64,000 bases of DNA, from contig JAPWDM010000005.1 of assembly GCA_035578155.1 (NCBI GenBank), forward strand, positions 12,428,832 through 12,492,831, written 5' to 3'. Shown here piece after piece: positions 22,040-34,920 of this stretch. A program made the position numbers and the translations under genes. The notes below the pieces were generated by a model. The model was not told the origin of the DNA. It searched no databases and saw only the letters and a program-made list of their open reading frames with translations. Every line of letters starts with the position of its first letter. Within the stretch, counting starts at the first letter, position 1. This DNA comes from Brachynemurus nebulosus (Eukaryota; Arthropoda; Insecta; Neuroptera; Myrmeleontidae).

Positions 22040-25000
22040 ACCTAAAAATTATAAAAAACGTGCCTGCAAAATAGCAAATTATAAAGATATCACGTTCACC
22101 GCTTTTCTTCGACGACTAACTCATTATTGACAAATTGAGTAGCATAGATTGATCTATGACTTTGTACGATCAAACACTGCCGAAGAAATATCGAGAGGCA
22201 ACTCTGTCCGGATTCACCTCAACTGATGATACTTTAGGACAATGTAAAATTTTGATATACCTAGAGACGCTATCAAATAATTGTTTGAACACCAATTCTA
22301 ATAATTTATCAACAATTCAAAATTTTAAAAAAAAATTAATCTTTACATACTTAATTTATTTATACTTGCAATTAATTTTGTAAAACATCGTCATTGTTTT
22401 AAATTGAAATTAACAATATTCAAATGTTCTAGAATTAAATTAAATAAAAGATTGATCATTCAGGATCATAAGATTATAATACATACTAAAGGGTTTACAT
22501 TTTTAATAAAATATATTCAGTCAGTTGACATAATTGGCGATAGTGAGAAAAATTAAAATGCAAAAAACAATCAAATTTTGTTGTAATTAGCTTGCGAATA
22601 CCATCCTGCAGTGCTTATAAATTTTATAAAATTATGAAACTACTTTGCATTTTATATTACAACAAGGAAAAAATAGTCGCTGCAAAAAAATAAAAAATAC
22701 TGAAAAAGAAGTGTTTTATTTGAATTTTAAGCTGAACTTATTTTACATAAATTATAGTTTTATCCTTTATAAGAAACGTACTATAGTTCCCTAAGAAACT
22801 AAATACACTTTAATATAACATTTATTTATTAGTTCATCCCAATTATAAAATCATATTAATAGTATATTACGTGACTGAAGTTTTAAGTTGCATAAGTATT
22901 ACACATGAGCGAAAAACTTACGCAAGAGCCGCGCAGCGGCGAGTGCATAATTACACGACTGTGTAATATGCCTTACAATCGAGTTACGTACTATACCTTA
23001 TCTACGACTAATGTGAAATTCACAATAAATAATACAAATTTGTACGAATACATTAAAATTATGTAGAATTTGAAATTTATTAAAAATAAATGTAAACATT
23101 CAGTTGCTAGGTAAAATTTTTATACTTTTTTTAATATAATATACAATATAAAAATTAATATAAGTGTAGTGTGCTGTGTCATTTTACGAATACAAGCGTG
23201 TAAAGGGCAATTTTCTGTACAGCTGTATGTAAAACATAGCTTACCCGTATAGTATTTTGTACAATAAACAAGCAATTTCATGATAGTCGTAGATAAAAAT
23301 ATTTACTCAGTTACAGATTAGTTGTCAAAGATATTGTATATTATTGTTGTAATTCAGAAAAATAAAAATAAATTTGAGTAAAAAAATGTTTTTAAATCAA
23401 GCTTTGATTTATTAGATGCACGAAAAAGTATAAAATTACATTTGAGTGAGGTCTAACTTCTAAAAAAGTTTGCAAGATAACTTTTATAAATTATGACCTG
23501 TTTTTACTTGTAACTGTAATAACCAGAAAACAGAATGATAAATGTTGCCTACGGTCAAATTATCTGCTAGGTAAACGCCAGTTTATGATTAAAGTGGTTG
23601 AGAAAGCTATTAACAAAAAAAAATACTATTGAAAAATACTAACGAATACTGGCAAAATTATTTTTGACACAAGATGAATCGGTGTATTCGTCAGAAAATA
23701 TTAGTAGGAATTCATTCAATTCAATAAAGGATCATGTGAAATTAATGTAATGTGATCGTTAATATAATTACGTATTGGTACTGACTCAATATCAAATTAT
23801 TAAAAAAATACGGATTCCTGACAAAAATTTGATTCGAGGAAAAAAACAAATATAAATTAAAAATTAATTGTCTGAAATATATTTTCCGATTTCTGAATAA
23901 TTTTTAATAAATCAAATAAAAATTAGTCAAATCAAATAATTGAATAAAAGAAAAAGAAGAAAAGAACTGAATCAAACTTAACAAAAAGAAAAAAGACTAG
24001 ATTTAAAAAAGAAAAGAGGAAAGAAAATTCCTATTAAGATTTAATAAAATAAACAATAAAAAGTAGAGAATGAATGAACGTACGAGAATTTTCTTGGTTG
24101 CATTAATTTTCCAAGCAGAAGAAACCGTCTGCTAATTTTGTTTGCACACCATTTACTTTAAATACAATATCAATTCACCTTACCCCACACCGTAACGGAT
24201 TGGTCTCTATCGTGTTCACTTACACTCGTTCATGTCACATGAATTCCTTCTCATTTTACTGGTGTGCAGCCTCAACCTAGTGTAACTAACCACCTTGACC
24301 TCCATTACAATTCTCTGTCGTTTCTTCATCAAAGCCTGTTTCTATGTCGTACCTACAATATTTTTAAATCGATCACTTTTTTTTTTTAAACAGTGCAAAT
24401 TCAATGCGAAATTTTTTATTATTCTGATTTTATTCTTTAGTTTACCTATAATTATTATTTTCACAATCCGCTTACAGGCATATAAAATAATGAAACTATG
24501 GAAAAGTTTTAGAATAATAATAATTTATTTCAGCAAACTGTCTAAGAAAATGTTTCACTGACAACTTCCAGCGAAATCGTGGCATAAGATACGAGCGTTA
24601 TTTCCATATTGCCGTGGAAACAAGAGAGCTAAATATTGAATTGGATAACGTTTAGAAATGGGATGATTAGTAAAGTAATTTTTCATCGGAATTTTCTGTG
24701 AACAAGATATCCAGTTTTAGCAACTAAGATGGTGACAGCGCTATGGAGTAAAATTTATTAATTTCTTCCAAGTGTTTAGCCGTACTTCCATGATGACTTG
24801 TACCTATTACAAGTTACAAGTAATTTATATCTACCACCTTCCCGGCTAAAACCGGATAGTTACGGAAATAACTCAAAAATGATAAAAACTGAGTGCTTTA
24901 TTCAAAAATTTTTTCTCAGTAACTACTTAACATAAAAAAAAAATTTCCAAATCCACACAAAGGCAAAGACTCTCTAGAATATTAAACATATTTATTAACA

Positions 25001-25292
25001 TCCCAGTCCTCGTTATTAAGGATAATAACAAGGATAAAATCAAATCCAATGTTATTTTCATAGGGTTTCCATTGAGTTACCACCTCAGAAAAATACAGTA
25101 ACCGGGCCTTAATCTACTTTATTACCATACCAAGTTTTATTTCAATTCAAGGGGTTTATTTCATTCCAAGGTAGCTCGCATAATAAAAAGGTTGAGCATC
25201 ACTAATAGTACATAAAATCGTTATAATTGTAAGATATAATTTAAAATATTGCATATAAAATTTAATATTTTTTAACGGAAAATTATTTAATA
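22040..25292. other. Long AT-rich stretch without supported gene
   Basis: More than 3 kb of AT-rich DNA. A small GC pocket (GAGCCGCGCAGCGGCGAG, about 22928-22945) lies in otherwise featureless sequence. A moderately C-rich patch at about 24100-24310 shows no usable open frame. No transposon ends were paired here. Confidence 0.4.
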
Positions 25293-25294
25293 TA

Positions 25295-26355
25295 CCGTAA
25301 TTGCGGGTTACTTGAGCCCTGTGGTGTAACTTGAGCCCAAAACGGAAAAAGTATTATTTTATGTTTTGTGCTTATATTAGTCAGTAGTAGAAGTAAGTTA
25401 GATGTTTAGCTAGTAGGTAATAGCAGTAGGTTTACGGTGTTTAAGTTTAGGTAGTTCTGAAAATTGACACTAGAGGTGAGGCACGTGTTGTTTACTCTCT
25501 GTTTGAAATTGATGTTTTGTTACGTTGCTAACTTTTGACTGTAATAGTAATTGTGGTAGTCTACAAAGGAAGGTAAGTGTATAATTTTATTACTTTGTTC
25601 ATTAGTAAACTAAGTTCAGATATGTTCATCTGCCAACCATTCCGTTAATTTTTTAAATTAAGGTTTTGATAAATCAGTAAAATAACCTTAAAATTAGGGT
25701 AACTTGAGCCCATTATAACTTTGGTATAACATGGTGCAAGACTATAGCAGAAATTCCTAAAAGTCCTAAACCGTTGGACAAGTTCGTTAACCAGGCACGT
25801 CCGATGCCCAAAACATGTTATTTTTGGAAATTTTCATGAAAAAAATTAACTTTTTTATAAAATTTCTCCTTATTCAAAAATTGTTACACTTTTGGAACGA
25901 GGAGAAAAAATCACACAGAAAAGATCTTTAAACTATTATTCTATGTCAACTAGTTTCCGAGAAAAACTAATTTTTGTAAACGAAAATCCGCTACGTTATG
26001 CAGGATGCTGCGATAAGAGTATTGAATAAGTAAAGTTCCTTATATGTTTGTACAATGTTTTAATTAGTAACCAACATCCTACATGGTCTCAAACTGTTTT
26101 CAAATGAAAATCACCTGGAAATTCAGGTTTGGGCTCAAGTAACCCGATCTTGAGGTTAACTTGAGCCCAAAATCTAAAAAGCTATAAAATTTATGAGCCA
26201 TAAGAAAAAGATCCATATTATATAATAAACTAACCGTAGTCATATATAGATTAATATACTGAATTTCCTATCCCAAATAAGTATAACAGTTACGCTCAAT
26301 TTTTGAAATTATCAGATGATTTGCAAATCTGGGCTCAAGTAACCCGCAAACACGG
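25295..26355. mobile_element. TA-flanked pogo-like MITE with TTGAGCCC motifs
   Basis: 25-bp inverted repeats (23 of 25 matching) read CCGTAATTGCGGGTTACTTG on the left and, inward, CCGTGTTTGCGGGTTACTTG on the right. TA flanks both ends (25293-25294 and 26356-26357). A (G/T)TAACTTGAGCCC motif recurs near 25327, 25699, 26138, 26155 and 26331 in either orientation. There is no transposase. A piece of repeat family R (25740-26020) lies inside, apparently inserted later. Confidence 0.85.
25740..26020. repeat. Repeat family R, partial copy 4 (nested)
   Basis: It shares CCTAAACCGTTGGACAAGTT, ACTAGTTTCCGAGAAAAACT and GTTATGCAGGATGCTGCG with copies 1 and 2. It lacks the left block and the TA array. 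It is embedded within the 25295-26355 MITE. Confidence 0.75.
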
Positions 26356-26357
26356 TA

Positions 26358-26899
26358 GTTAGTCAGATTTTATTGGTTTTTTGTAAAAAGAAAAATTTAA
26401 ATTAATATATTCGAAATTACAAACAATCAAACGACATTGCGGGCCACATACTTGAAGTTCGTGGGCCACAATTTGAGAACTTATTTAATACCTACATCAA
26501 TCGATTTTCTCTCAGTACAAACTTTTAAATCAGATAATTTTATAATAAAATTAACAAAACTTATTTATCAATTATATTTAATAGAATGTGTCATACATTA
26601 ATAATAAAATATCAAATTGTACATAATATATGTACATAATTATTCATACTAATTTTAATAAAATATAGACAGTTACTAACCCAAACTAGATTAGACTACA
26701 AATTATTAACTAGCACTATCTACAATGGAATTTAAATTCGATCAAAATTATTTTCAAATTTCAATATAAATATCCAATAAATTTTCATTTAGGTATATGA
26801 TTTGTGATATTGATTTGCAATATTACAATATTTAATAATTGGCCAATACGTAAATAATATTTGCATTCTATTTACTTACCGTTCACAATTATATTCATA
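26358..26899. other. AT-rich sequence, nothing recognised
   Basis: No supported feature. Confidence 0.4.
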
Positions 26900-26903
26900 T
26901 TAA

Positions 26904-27744
26904 CCCTAGAATCATACGTTGGTCTACGAGTCAGGTTAATCATACATCGGCGTCGTTTCGACGAATGGACTTTTTACGGGGAGTTTTAGAGTTTATTTGC
27001 AAAAAATGTTTTTTTTTTTGCAAAAGCGAACAAAATATTTAAAAAAATTGGATTTGGAAAAATTTCTTAATATAAATATTTATTAATTTTTTTAATCTCT
27101 ACATCAAAGCATATTTTCATTATAAAAATTAAAAAGATAGATAAATACATCAATTGTATCATAAAACATGTGTTTCAAATAATTAATTTATGAACTATTA
27201 TGAGTCAGTGGACATGTGTGACTTTACAGAATGTGAAATTTCTCAGTCATAAATATTCCTATAGATATAGGTGTGTAGTTATTTCCCCATTAGGCACATT
27301 TGTAAATTTTCTAAAATTTGTTAGTAATTTTTCGAAAAAGATCTCAAAAATTAATCAATATTAAAATATTTTCCACAAAATAAATTGTAAATCTTTTATT
27401 AAGTCATTCGAAACGCATTCTTTAGTTTTCGATTCAATATATATTAAAATTTCAGTATTATGTCGTCTCTGTAAGTCAAACAGCTGTAATCATCTTTCAC
27501 ATTATCATAATCATTGAATAAATTAATTATAATATCCATATCTTTAATAAATTTTAGAAAAATTAGGAAAACTTTTATATGTGGAGTAGAAAATCTTTAA
27601 AAAAAAAAACATCGGTTAATCATACATCGTCGTCCTTTTTGACGCACACTATTTCAGTATAAAAAAAAAACGACAATACTTATAAACAAAATTTATACGT
27701 ATGAAGTTCGTTCGTCGTTTTGACGAGTACGTATGATTCTAGGG
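26904..27744. mobile_element. piggyBac-type MITE with TTAA target duplication
   Basis: The termini read CCCTAGAATCATACGT on the left and the exact inverse on the right. TTAA lies immediately outside at 26900-26903 and 27745-27748. CCC(T/C)..G termini plus TTAA are the piggyBac signature. Subterminal inverted segments also recur (TTAATCATACATCG near both ends; TCGTCGTTTTGACGA-like blocks). The minus strand keeps a 31-codon open frame starting MDIIINLFNDYDN that is also present in the second copy near 57.5 kb. A complete transposase is absent. Confidence 0.9.
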
Positions 27745-27779
27745 TTAAATACACCTATAATGCTCTACAATATATAAAT

Positions 27780-28380
27780 ACTAGCTGCGACCCGCGGTTT
27801 CACTCGCATAAAATTAGCTGAATTATAGGTAAAATTTATAGGTCAATCATATATTCCAAAATTCTGTGCAAAATCAATTATTTAAAGCACTTGACCCTGC
27901 TCGCCCAATGACTTTAAAATAATTATCTTCATATTTTAATAGGACGGTTAATTTCCGCAACGTAAGAACTTAGTATAGGTTATTATACCAGCAGTTTTAC
28001 CAGCAGCTTACTATACCAGCAGTTTTAGAATTGTTTCTATTTTAGGCCCTTCAAGGCACGAAGGCCCCGGGAAATCATTTTAACATCACTTTTATCTTTC
28101 ATAGAGATCTCAACAGTACCTGAGTAAAATTTGTCAAATTTCTTCAGCTTTTTAATTTGCACCCTATTTGATGTAACTGACAGACAATTCGACCACACGT
28201 CCATTTAAATTTTATATTCTGAAATTTTGTACAAAATCGTGTTACAAAATCTTTTCGATCAAGACCTACACTCACTCAAAATTTCAAGTTTCTAGCACTA
28301 GTAGAAGTACGCTAATAATATGATTACATCGGAAATTTGAAAAAAATCCCCATATAAATGTTTTTAACATTAAAATAAAT
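27780..28380. repeat. Possible degraded arthropod dispersed repeat
   Basis: The stretch opens with ACTAGCTGCGACCCGCGGTT. This resembles the start of anonymous repeats often seen in insect genomes, which read ACTAGCTG...CCCGCG. Following text such as CTCAAAATTTCAAGTTTCTA is also typical of such repeats. No open frame survives, and the class is not assigned. Confidence 0.35.
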
Positions 28381-28912
28381 AAAATAAAATATAAAAAAAG
28401 CAATTTAACACATTTTTTATTGATCAAGCTATATTTTAATAATCTAAATATAGGCATTTATAATAAATTTTTTATTCAAATAAAACTTGTAAATAGGTAA
28501 ATAAAACAGTGTGACAAATAAATCCGTTTACATAAATCTGATTTAATAAAAAATAAATTTTTTTCATGCCTCTATTTCATACATTTATACGTATCTCTAT
28601 TGGCTTAAGTAATATGTACATTGTACATATATTGATAATATAAATTTATAGAATATTTTCTACCTTATTTATATGTGCGTAAATATTTAACGGCAAGAGC
28701 GACATTCCTAAATATTATATTGATATAAAGTAAATAAAACTTAAATAATATTGGTAAATATATTTGTCACATATTTTGTCGAAAGTATGTTTCTAGTTTC
28801 TACCAACGCCGTTTATTCTCCGTATACAAATGAATATCTTTGCTGGGAATATTCTCACTGCTTCATATATCCATTATTTATAACTGAGTATTTTTGTACC
28901 CTATATAATATA
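28381..28912. other. AT-rich sequence, nothing recognised
   Basis: No supported feature. Confidence 0.4.
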
Positions 28913-28914
28913 TA

Positions 28915-30530
28915 GTTTAAGCAAATTCGATTTTTACGTATCAAAACTAGTATCTGGTAGGGAAAATATGGAAAAAACAGAAAAAAATTAATAGAATTTA
29001 ATAAATAATTTTTAAACAGCTGAATCATTAGAGAAGTTTTTCAAAATTGTAGTAAATACACTGAGAAAAAATTATAGTAAAAATTACGGAGCTGCCTCCG
29101 GTAAACCAGACTCAAGTGACCAGTCGGTAGGAAATTATCAAGCAAAAATATAAAAAATGCCCTTCAAACATTATTTTTTACGATTCATTTGAAAATTTTT
29201 CCTGTACAGCTTAAGAATTTTTCCTATACTGCTCCGTAAAATTCAATGGGCTAGTAAAATTTCAAGTGGATACCAGGAAAATTTACTTAATTTTTGTTAA
29301 ATTGAAACCTATCTTTCAGCATCTCTCCACACAAGCATTGCACCAACGTAACGCTAGACGACAAGCACATACCTAACTGTTCTGGCACCCGTAGCTGTCC
29401 GCACCAAACCAAGGTCATTTTGAATACGGCTTCTATTGCAAACAGACAAGTAACTTATTGTTGTGTGTGCCTTGTATGTGATGTGTACCATGAGTGTTAT
29501 CATTTTTTTTCTGTTTTTTGTTATAATAAACTATTTAATGGACTTTACATTTAAAACAAAGAATTGTTATTTGTGTTTCATGAAAATCGCATTATTTTAT
29601 TATTTGTAAAGAACTAATAATTAAGATATAACAATTAAGATTTTTATATGTATTGATGTTTATTGAAACATGTTTTTATACAAATAATAAAAAACCACAG
29701 AACATTTTTTCAAATTTCAATATTAATAATTTGATTTTAATCCTTACCCTTCTATCAATATCTTTTTAAACTATTTTAATTCAATTATTTATTAATAAAT
29801 AAATAAAAAAAACCTTATAAATAATACGCAAAAAGGGTAGAATTTTTCCTGTACAGCACCGAAATTTTTACGGAGTCACAGTGTAATTTTTACTATACTC
29901 ATCGTACTTTCTCCTTTGCCTGTCACTTATGCCGGCATTACCAGAGAGCTCCGTAATTTTTTACTAGAAATTTCCGTAAAAATTACCGTATTTTTTTCTC
30001 AGTGTAGGCCAAAAACAGCTTTTCATGTTTTTCAAATAAAAGCGTTTTTGTAGAGTTCGATTTAACCACGTTCTGGACCACTTACAGACACATTTATGGG
30101 TTCAAAATTCTCTTAATGATTTGTACTAACGTGTGCGAAAAGTGTGCAAATTACTAAATAATTTAGGATATGCAAATAAACGATCAAAAAATTAATAATA
30201 TTTATCTGTGGACTCAAAGACTTTTGATTATTTTTACCAATATTTTCAGAAGTCACTATGTCAGAGCTGTAAATAGCCTGGTATTACTAACAATTTTTCA
30301 ACCTCATTTTTTGAGATAAAGTACATTTCCAAGCCAGATTTTTTATTAAAACTTTTTTTGTACGAAATCTAGATTTGGTCTAGTTTGATCGTTATTTTGA
30401 GGAACTTACAATGATTCAGCTGTTTAAAAATAGTTTGTCGAATTCTACTTCTATTTTTTCCATATTTTCCCTTCCTTTCCAGATACTATTTTTGACAAAA
30501 ATCGAGATTTTTTCGACAATTTGCTTGGAC
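28915..30530. mobile_element. TA-flanked element with ~120-bp imperfect TIRs
   Basis: The left end (GTTTAAGCAAATTCG...) and the right end (inward GTCCAAGCAAATTGTCG...) stay alignable for about 120 bp. Shared landmarks are AGTATCTGG, GGGAAAATATGGAAAAAA and TTTTTAAACAGCTGAATCAT. TA lies outside both ends, suggesting a Tc1/mariner-like non-autonomous element. It is split by a later CACTGAG element at 29059-30004. No transposase is seen. Confidence 0.7.
29059..30004. mobile_element. CACTGAG-ended element, copy A (946 bp)
   Basis: It starts CACTGAGAAAAAATTATAG and ends with CTCAGTG preceded by an inverse A/T-rich block. TA sits on both sides (29057-29058 and 30005-30006), a possible 2-bp duplication. 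TACGGAG motifs recur inside, mostly near the ends. Closely related copy B is at 36451-37595, and the 52784 element has similar ends. CAC/GTG termini recall CACTA-like (CMC) elements, but no transposase is present, so the superfamily is open. Confidence 0.8.
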
Positions 30531-30532
30531 TA

Positions 30533-30842
30533 AATTAGCAGTATAGCATGTATGGCAAGTAATATCAAAGGTTTCCGGCTACTATTGTTATTAGCAGCGC
30601 TGCGTTGGTGAGATGAAGCTATGTACAGCCTATAGTTCGATGCCTTACTGTTTCTTATCTCGACAAAGTTGGTCGATAAAGTGTTGTATAGTTCTGTCGA
30701 TACTGAACTTAATTTTCAGTACGTACGTATACGAAATGGTATTATTCTGTTACCTTTAAACATATTTAAGTGTTGGAACATTGAACCGAATTTTCAACTA
30801 GACTTACATTATTAACATTTTTATTCACAAAATTATTGATGG
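30533..30842. other. Unassigned sequence between repeats
   Basis: Somewhat less AT-rich (GCAGCGCTGCGTTGG near 30594). No gene recognised. Confidence 0.4.
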
Positions 30843-31955
30843 AACTTGTAATTTCATTATTTGACTTTATTTGGCGATAAACCTCAATATTAAGACCAGC
30901 AAAAAACCAAACAGAATTTTTTAACCAATCTTCAACATGTCGACCGGTTTCGGTGTCTCAAAACTCTATTACCAAGACAAGAATATAAAAATCAATAAAA
31001 TAAAAAGTAAAAATGAAAAAATCTAAATTTTTTTTTCATAAAAAAAAGAAACTAAAAACCTTTTAGTTTGGATCACAACCAACCAAATCAAACAATGTCA
31101 AATATAGCAACTCGTTGGTTGCAAAATAGGAAATACGTACATCACTAAAAATGATATACGAAAACGGAAATGTGAAACAACAAAAAAACAAAAAAAAAAC
31201 CATCTGAAGACCAAACTTGCAATAGAGAACAGAAAAAGTAAAAGAAGAAACGAAAAATAATTTTTAGAAAAAAACATCTGTAAAAGCCACAAATCGCCTT
31301 ATCAATCACCTATTCAAATTAGTTCCATTGAATAGGTGATTCATAAGGCGATTTGTGGCTTTTACAGAAGTTTTTTTCTAAAAATGATTTTTCGTTTCTT
31401 CTTTTACTTTTTCGGTTCTCTTTTGCAAGTTTGGTCTCAGATGTTTTTTTTTTTTTTTTTGTTTTTTTGTTGTTTCACATTTCCGTTTTCGTATATCATT
31501 TTTAATGATGTATAGATTCACAGATTGGTTCAGACCGTTCAAAGTCCAATTCTATTTGGTATGTATTCTTTTTTATTGCGTTAGTACAATGCTAATACAA
31601 CATAGTATAACAAAGATAAGAAACATGTTTGGTGGGCCAAAATTAATCTGTTGTACTATACGTATTTCCTTTTTTGCAACCAACGAATTGCTATATTTGA
31701 CATTGTTTGATTTGATTGGTTTTGATCCAAACTAAAAGGTTTTTAGTTCCTTTTGTTTATGAACAAATTTTTTAAATTTTTTCATTTTTTATTTTTATTT
31801 TATTGATTTTTATATTCTTGTCTTGATAATAGAGTTTTGAGACATCGAAACTGGTCGACATGTTCAAGATTGGTTAAAAAATTCTGTTTGGTTTTTTGCT
31901 GGTCTTAATATTGAGGTTTATCGCCAAATAAAGTCAAATAATGAAATTACAAGTT
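30843..31955. repeat. Large palindrome (foldback), about 1.1 kb
   Basis: The left arm runs from AACTTGTAATTTCATTATTTG to about 31317 and the right arm back from 31955 to about 31329, with only about 10 bp between them. The arms match closely except that the right arm holds an extra block of about 155 bp (about 31507-31662). Each arm carries GTCGACCGGTTTCGGTGTCT or its diverged inverse. Open frames at 31098-31292 and 31505-31735 are chance readings of the arms. Confidence 0.9.
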
Positions 31956-32060
31956 TAAATTTTTTGGGGAAAATAGAGGTAACAATTTATTTATTATTGA
32001 TGGATTTCCCAAATCTAGCATCGCAGTTTCCTAAAAACGGGAGAAGTTGAAGAACTACAC

Positions 32061-32400
32061 CAGTGTTTCTCAACCGCTGGTCTGCAGATAGGTGCCGGAC
32101 TGCGAAAATATCTTACCGATCAGCAGAGTGATATGTAAATTACAACAAATTCCAAAATGATTATAATTTTTATTTTTTAGCTTTATATGAAAAAAAAGGT
32201 TTATGACGATAAAAATCGCATATTAGCACACGCACCTAACACAATACAGCGCAACTGTTTTGTTTTAATATAGAAAAAATGGCGAAAATGACTTCATGGT
32301 CATTTAATATGGCCGACCAAATGGGCGGAAAACAATATTTCGTATTACACGACCTAATATCATTCCAACTAATGGTGGAAATGTTTCCCGTCTAAAGAAC
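32061..32400. mobile_element. Solo end of a hAT-like element
   Basis: CAGTGTTTCTCAACCGCTGG at 32061 matches the hAT end at 1150 in 14 of its first 15 bases and continues GGTCTGCAG...GTGCCGGACTGCG, typical of this hAT subgroup. I find no matching right end, so the boundary is approximate. Confidence 0.5.
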
Positions 32401-32685
32401 TGCTTCTAAACATTTCTCTAATGCTACAACTGCAACCGACAGCTGCCGCACGTGTTAGCTAAACATATTATCAACAGATGGCGCCTTCCATATTCTATAT
32501 GCAAATACGATAAAGTATTTTAACGAAAACATTAATTTTAACCATAGGTATTTTTGGTTATTAGCGAGGAACGTAATCTTCGAAATGATGTCTAAAGTAT
32601 TAAGGAGCTATGGCGTACTGACAAGAAAAACCTTTGAGAAATTATGTAGGTATATATGACGAAGGTAGTTGTATAATAGCCATTA

Positions 32686-33497
32686 CAGGAGCCGTCCAAG
32701 ATAGCCACACAAATGTTCCTCTAGTGACTATCTTGGAAGTCATAGACGTCCGTTAGGTGGGGTAAATGTTTAGTTAACATAAATCGGAATTTTTTCAACA
32801 ATATTATTATAAAAAATTATGTTCAAGTCAAAGTAGACAGAGAAAGGTACACTACATTTGAAACCAAAATAAGCTTTTTTTGCGCAATTCGCCATCTACG
32901 TCATAATTAAGTCACATATTTGAGTTTTTAGAAAAAGACAACATTAGAAATATTTATTATTTAAATTAGTATGAACAGTGACGACATTGGTCCGCATAAA
33001 CTTGTTCCCAATTTTTTATAGTGAGTTGTAGCACACACTACGTCGTCAAAAGTATGGAGACACCTTGACCTAGGGGGGAGGGTCTCACACTTTTGACACG
33101 GCAGTGTACCACAACATTAAGTACAGTACCACGTCAAAAGTGTGGATACCCCCTTGGGTCAAGGTGTCACCATACTTTTGACGACGTAGTGTGTACTAGA
33201 GCCCACTATAAAAAATGTGTGATCTCGTTTGTGCGAACTAGTGTCTTCACTCTAGACTAATATACGTATATACGTATCACGGTATCACACACGACACACA
33301 TTACACGGTAGCTACCTCACAAAGTATCACACGGCAGGTACACGGGGTATGTATGTAGTGAGTATGCCAGTATTGACAAGAGTAAACATACATGTGCGTA
33401 TAGACAAGAGTAAACATAGTATGTGGATGACGTATGTGTATGTCTATTTCAGTCGAAGTGTGACTATCTTGGAAGTGACTAACTTGGACGGCTACTG
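32686..33497. mobile_element. TA-flanked pogo-like MITE with CAG termini
   Basis: The left end is CAGGAGCCGTCCAAGATAGC and the right end, inward, CAGTAGCCGTCCAAGTTAGT. TA flanks both ends (32684-32685 and 33498-33499). A TGACTATCTTGGAAGT motif occurs near both ends (32725 and 33462), and a diverged inverse follows the left terminus. There is no transposase. A small palindromic MITE (33012-33214) lies inside. Confidence 0.8.
33012..33214. mobile_element. Small palindromic MITE (203 bp)
   Basis: Arms of about 90 bp: the left arm runs through TTTTTTATAGTG, CACACTACGTCGTCAAAAGT and ATGGAGACACCTTGACC. The right arm is their inverse with a few mismatches. Both arms hold a second inverted ACACTTTTGAC. 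The GTCAAAAGTATGGA.ACACC style is common in Tc1/mariner MITEs. Confidence 0.8.
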
Positions 33498-33499
33498 TA

Positions 33500-34124
33500 T
33501 TGAGTTTGAGTTCAGTGGTCTATATACATATAATGCGTCCGTACGAATTAAATTGAAGGTACATAAAGGGTTGTTTGGTGGCAAGCAATAAGGTAACAGA
33601 TATTTATACGTTTCATTTGATATTGGATTAAGTAGATTTAATTATTTACTAAATAAATAAAACCTAACCTGCAAATAAATTACAGTTTCCGAATGTGATT
33701 AATATTTTTTTTTTATTTATTTATTTAAATGACGGTACTCCGTTATCATTTTTATCTTCTTCTTTTTTCTGTTTTATTTAGCTCATTTCCCACAATTTTC
33801 TTTCTCGTTCACCCATTTACAAATCGCATTTTCCATTTTTGTTTTTTAAAAATATACGTTGTTTAATAATTGGTCAATATAAATTATTTTTATTCGACCG
33901 GATTAACTGATTTCCGTTTAAACAGATGGAAAAATGATGTTTTGAGAAAATTAATAAAACTCTTTTTTTTTAAATAAATTTAAAAAAGGGACGGCATGCG
34001 ATCTGGGTGTATTAAAAAAAAAAGTTAAATTTTACAAATATTTCAAAAACAAAAATTTAAGTATTATTGATTTTATGTGAATACAAATTTACTTACTTTC
34101 ACACATTTTGTAGCTTTATAATGA
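33500..34124. other. AT-rich sequence, nothing recognised
   Basis: No supported feature. The open frame reading into it from 33349 crosses a transposon end and is not a gene. Confidence 0.4.
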
Positions 34125-34132
34125 GATAGGAC

Positions 34133-34912
34133 TAGAGATGTAAAATTACCGGTAATTTTGAAAATTATGTTACCATTGGTAATATTACGGTAATTTTCGG
34201 TAAAATTCGGTAATATTCGTATATTCGTATTTTAAATGAATTAGATGTAGATTAATTTTAGTTTTTTATTTTTATTTTATTTTTATTTTATTTTATTTTT
34301 TGTTAATAAAACGGGAGGGAGTGCATATCAGTTAAGTAATTTTTTTAAATTTTTGATCATTTTTGTAAAACTCATCAAAAATAAATCGTACAATTTTAAA
34401 TAAAAAAATTGCCGCTACAGAATAAAAACAGTACACTACAATGACATCACAATTTGAAGACAGAAAGTAAGTTAAAGTGGGTATTTATTATAATTCTGAT
34501 TGATTATCATTATTATTATTGTGTATTCAAGCTAACAGAAATATTGAAAATAAAACACAATTTCAATTCATCGATGAAAATTAGTAATACCGACGTGTTT
34601 GTTTATAAATTGCAACATCATTTTGAAATAATGGCGCATTTTCAATAATTTGAATCGTTGTTTAATTTAAATTAAATAATAAGAATACATTAAATTAAAT
34701 AAATGTAAAAATTATAAAAATCATAACACAATAACATTTGCTAGGGAGTAAAACACGAAATGTTGTTTTTACCGCTTCTTTATTATCTTATTCACATTAT
34801 GTCTGTAATTAATATTTCAGATAATCGATGTCATAAAGATCAAAATTACCTGTGGTAATTTTTGTCGGGTAAATTACGGTAATTTAGTAATATTACCAGA
34901 CTCACATCACTA
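34133..34912. mobile_element. hAT-type MITE with perfect 8-bp TSD
   Basis: GATAGGAC occurs exactly at 34125-34132 and 34913-34920. The element begins TAGAGATGTAAAATTACC and, read inward from the right, TAGTGATGTGAGTCTGG. Both ends carry several GGTAAT(T/A)TT-type repeats. TA(G/T)..GATG termini with an 8-bp duplication fit hAT. The interior has a (TTTTA)n tract (about 34262-34303) and no transposase. Confidence 0.88.
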
Positions 34913-34920
34913 GATAGGAC

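Noticed and set aside
30930..31860. Hammerhead ribozyme 3' half (CGAAAC...GTC) in the palindrome arms
   Set aside because: GAAAC followed by GTC is present on one strand, but I find no CUGAUGA partner with a foldable stem II, so the motif alone is not enough.
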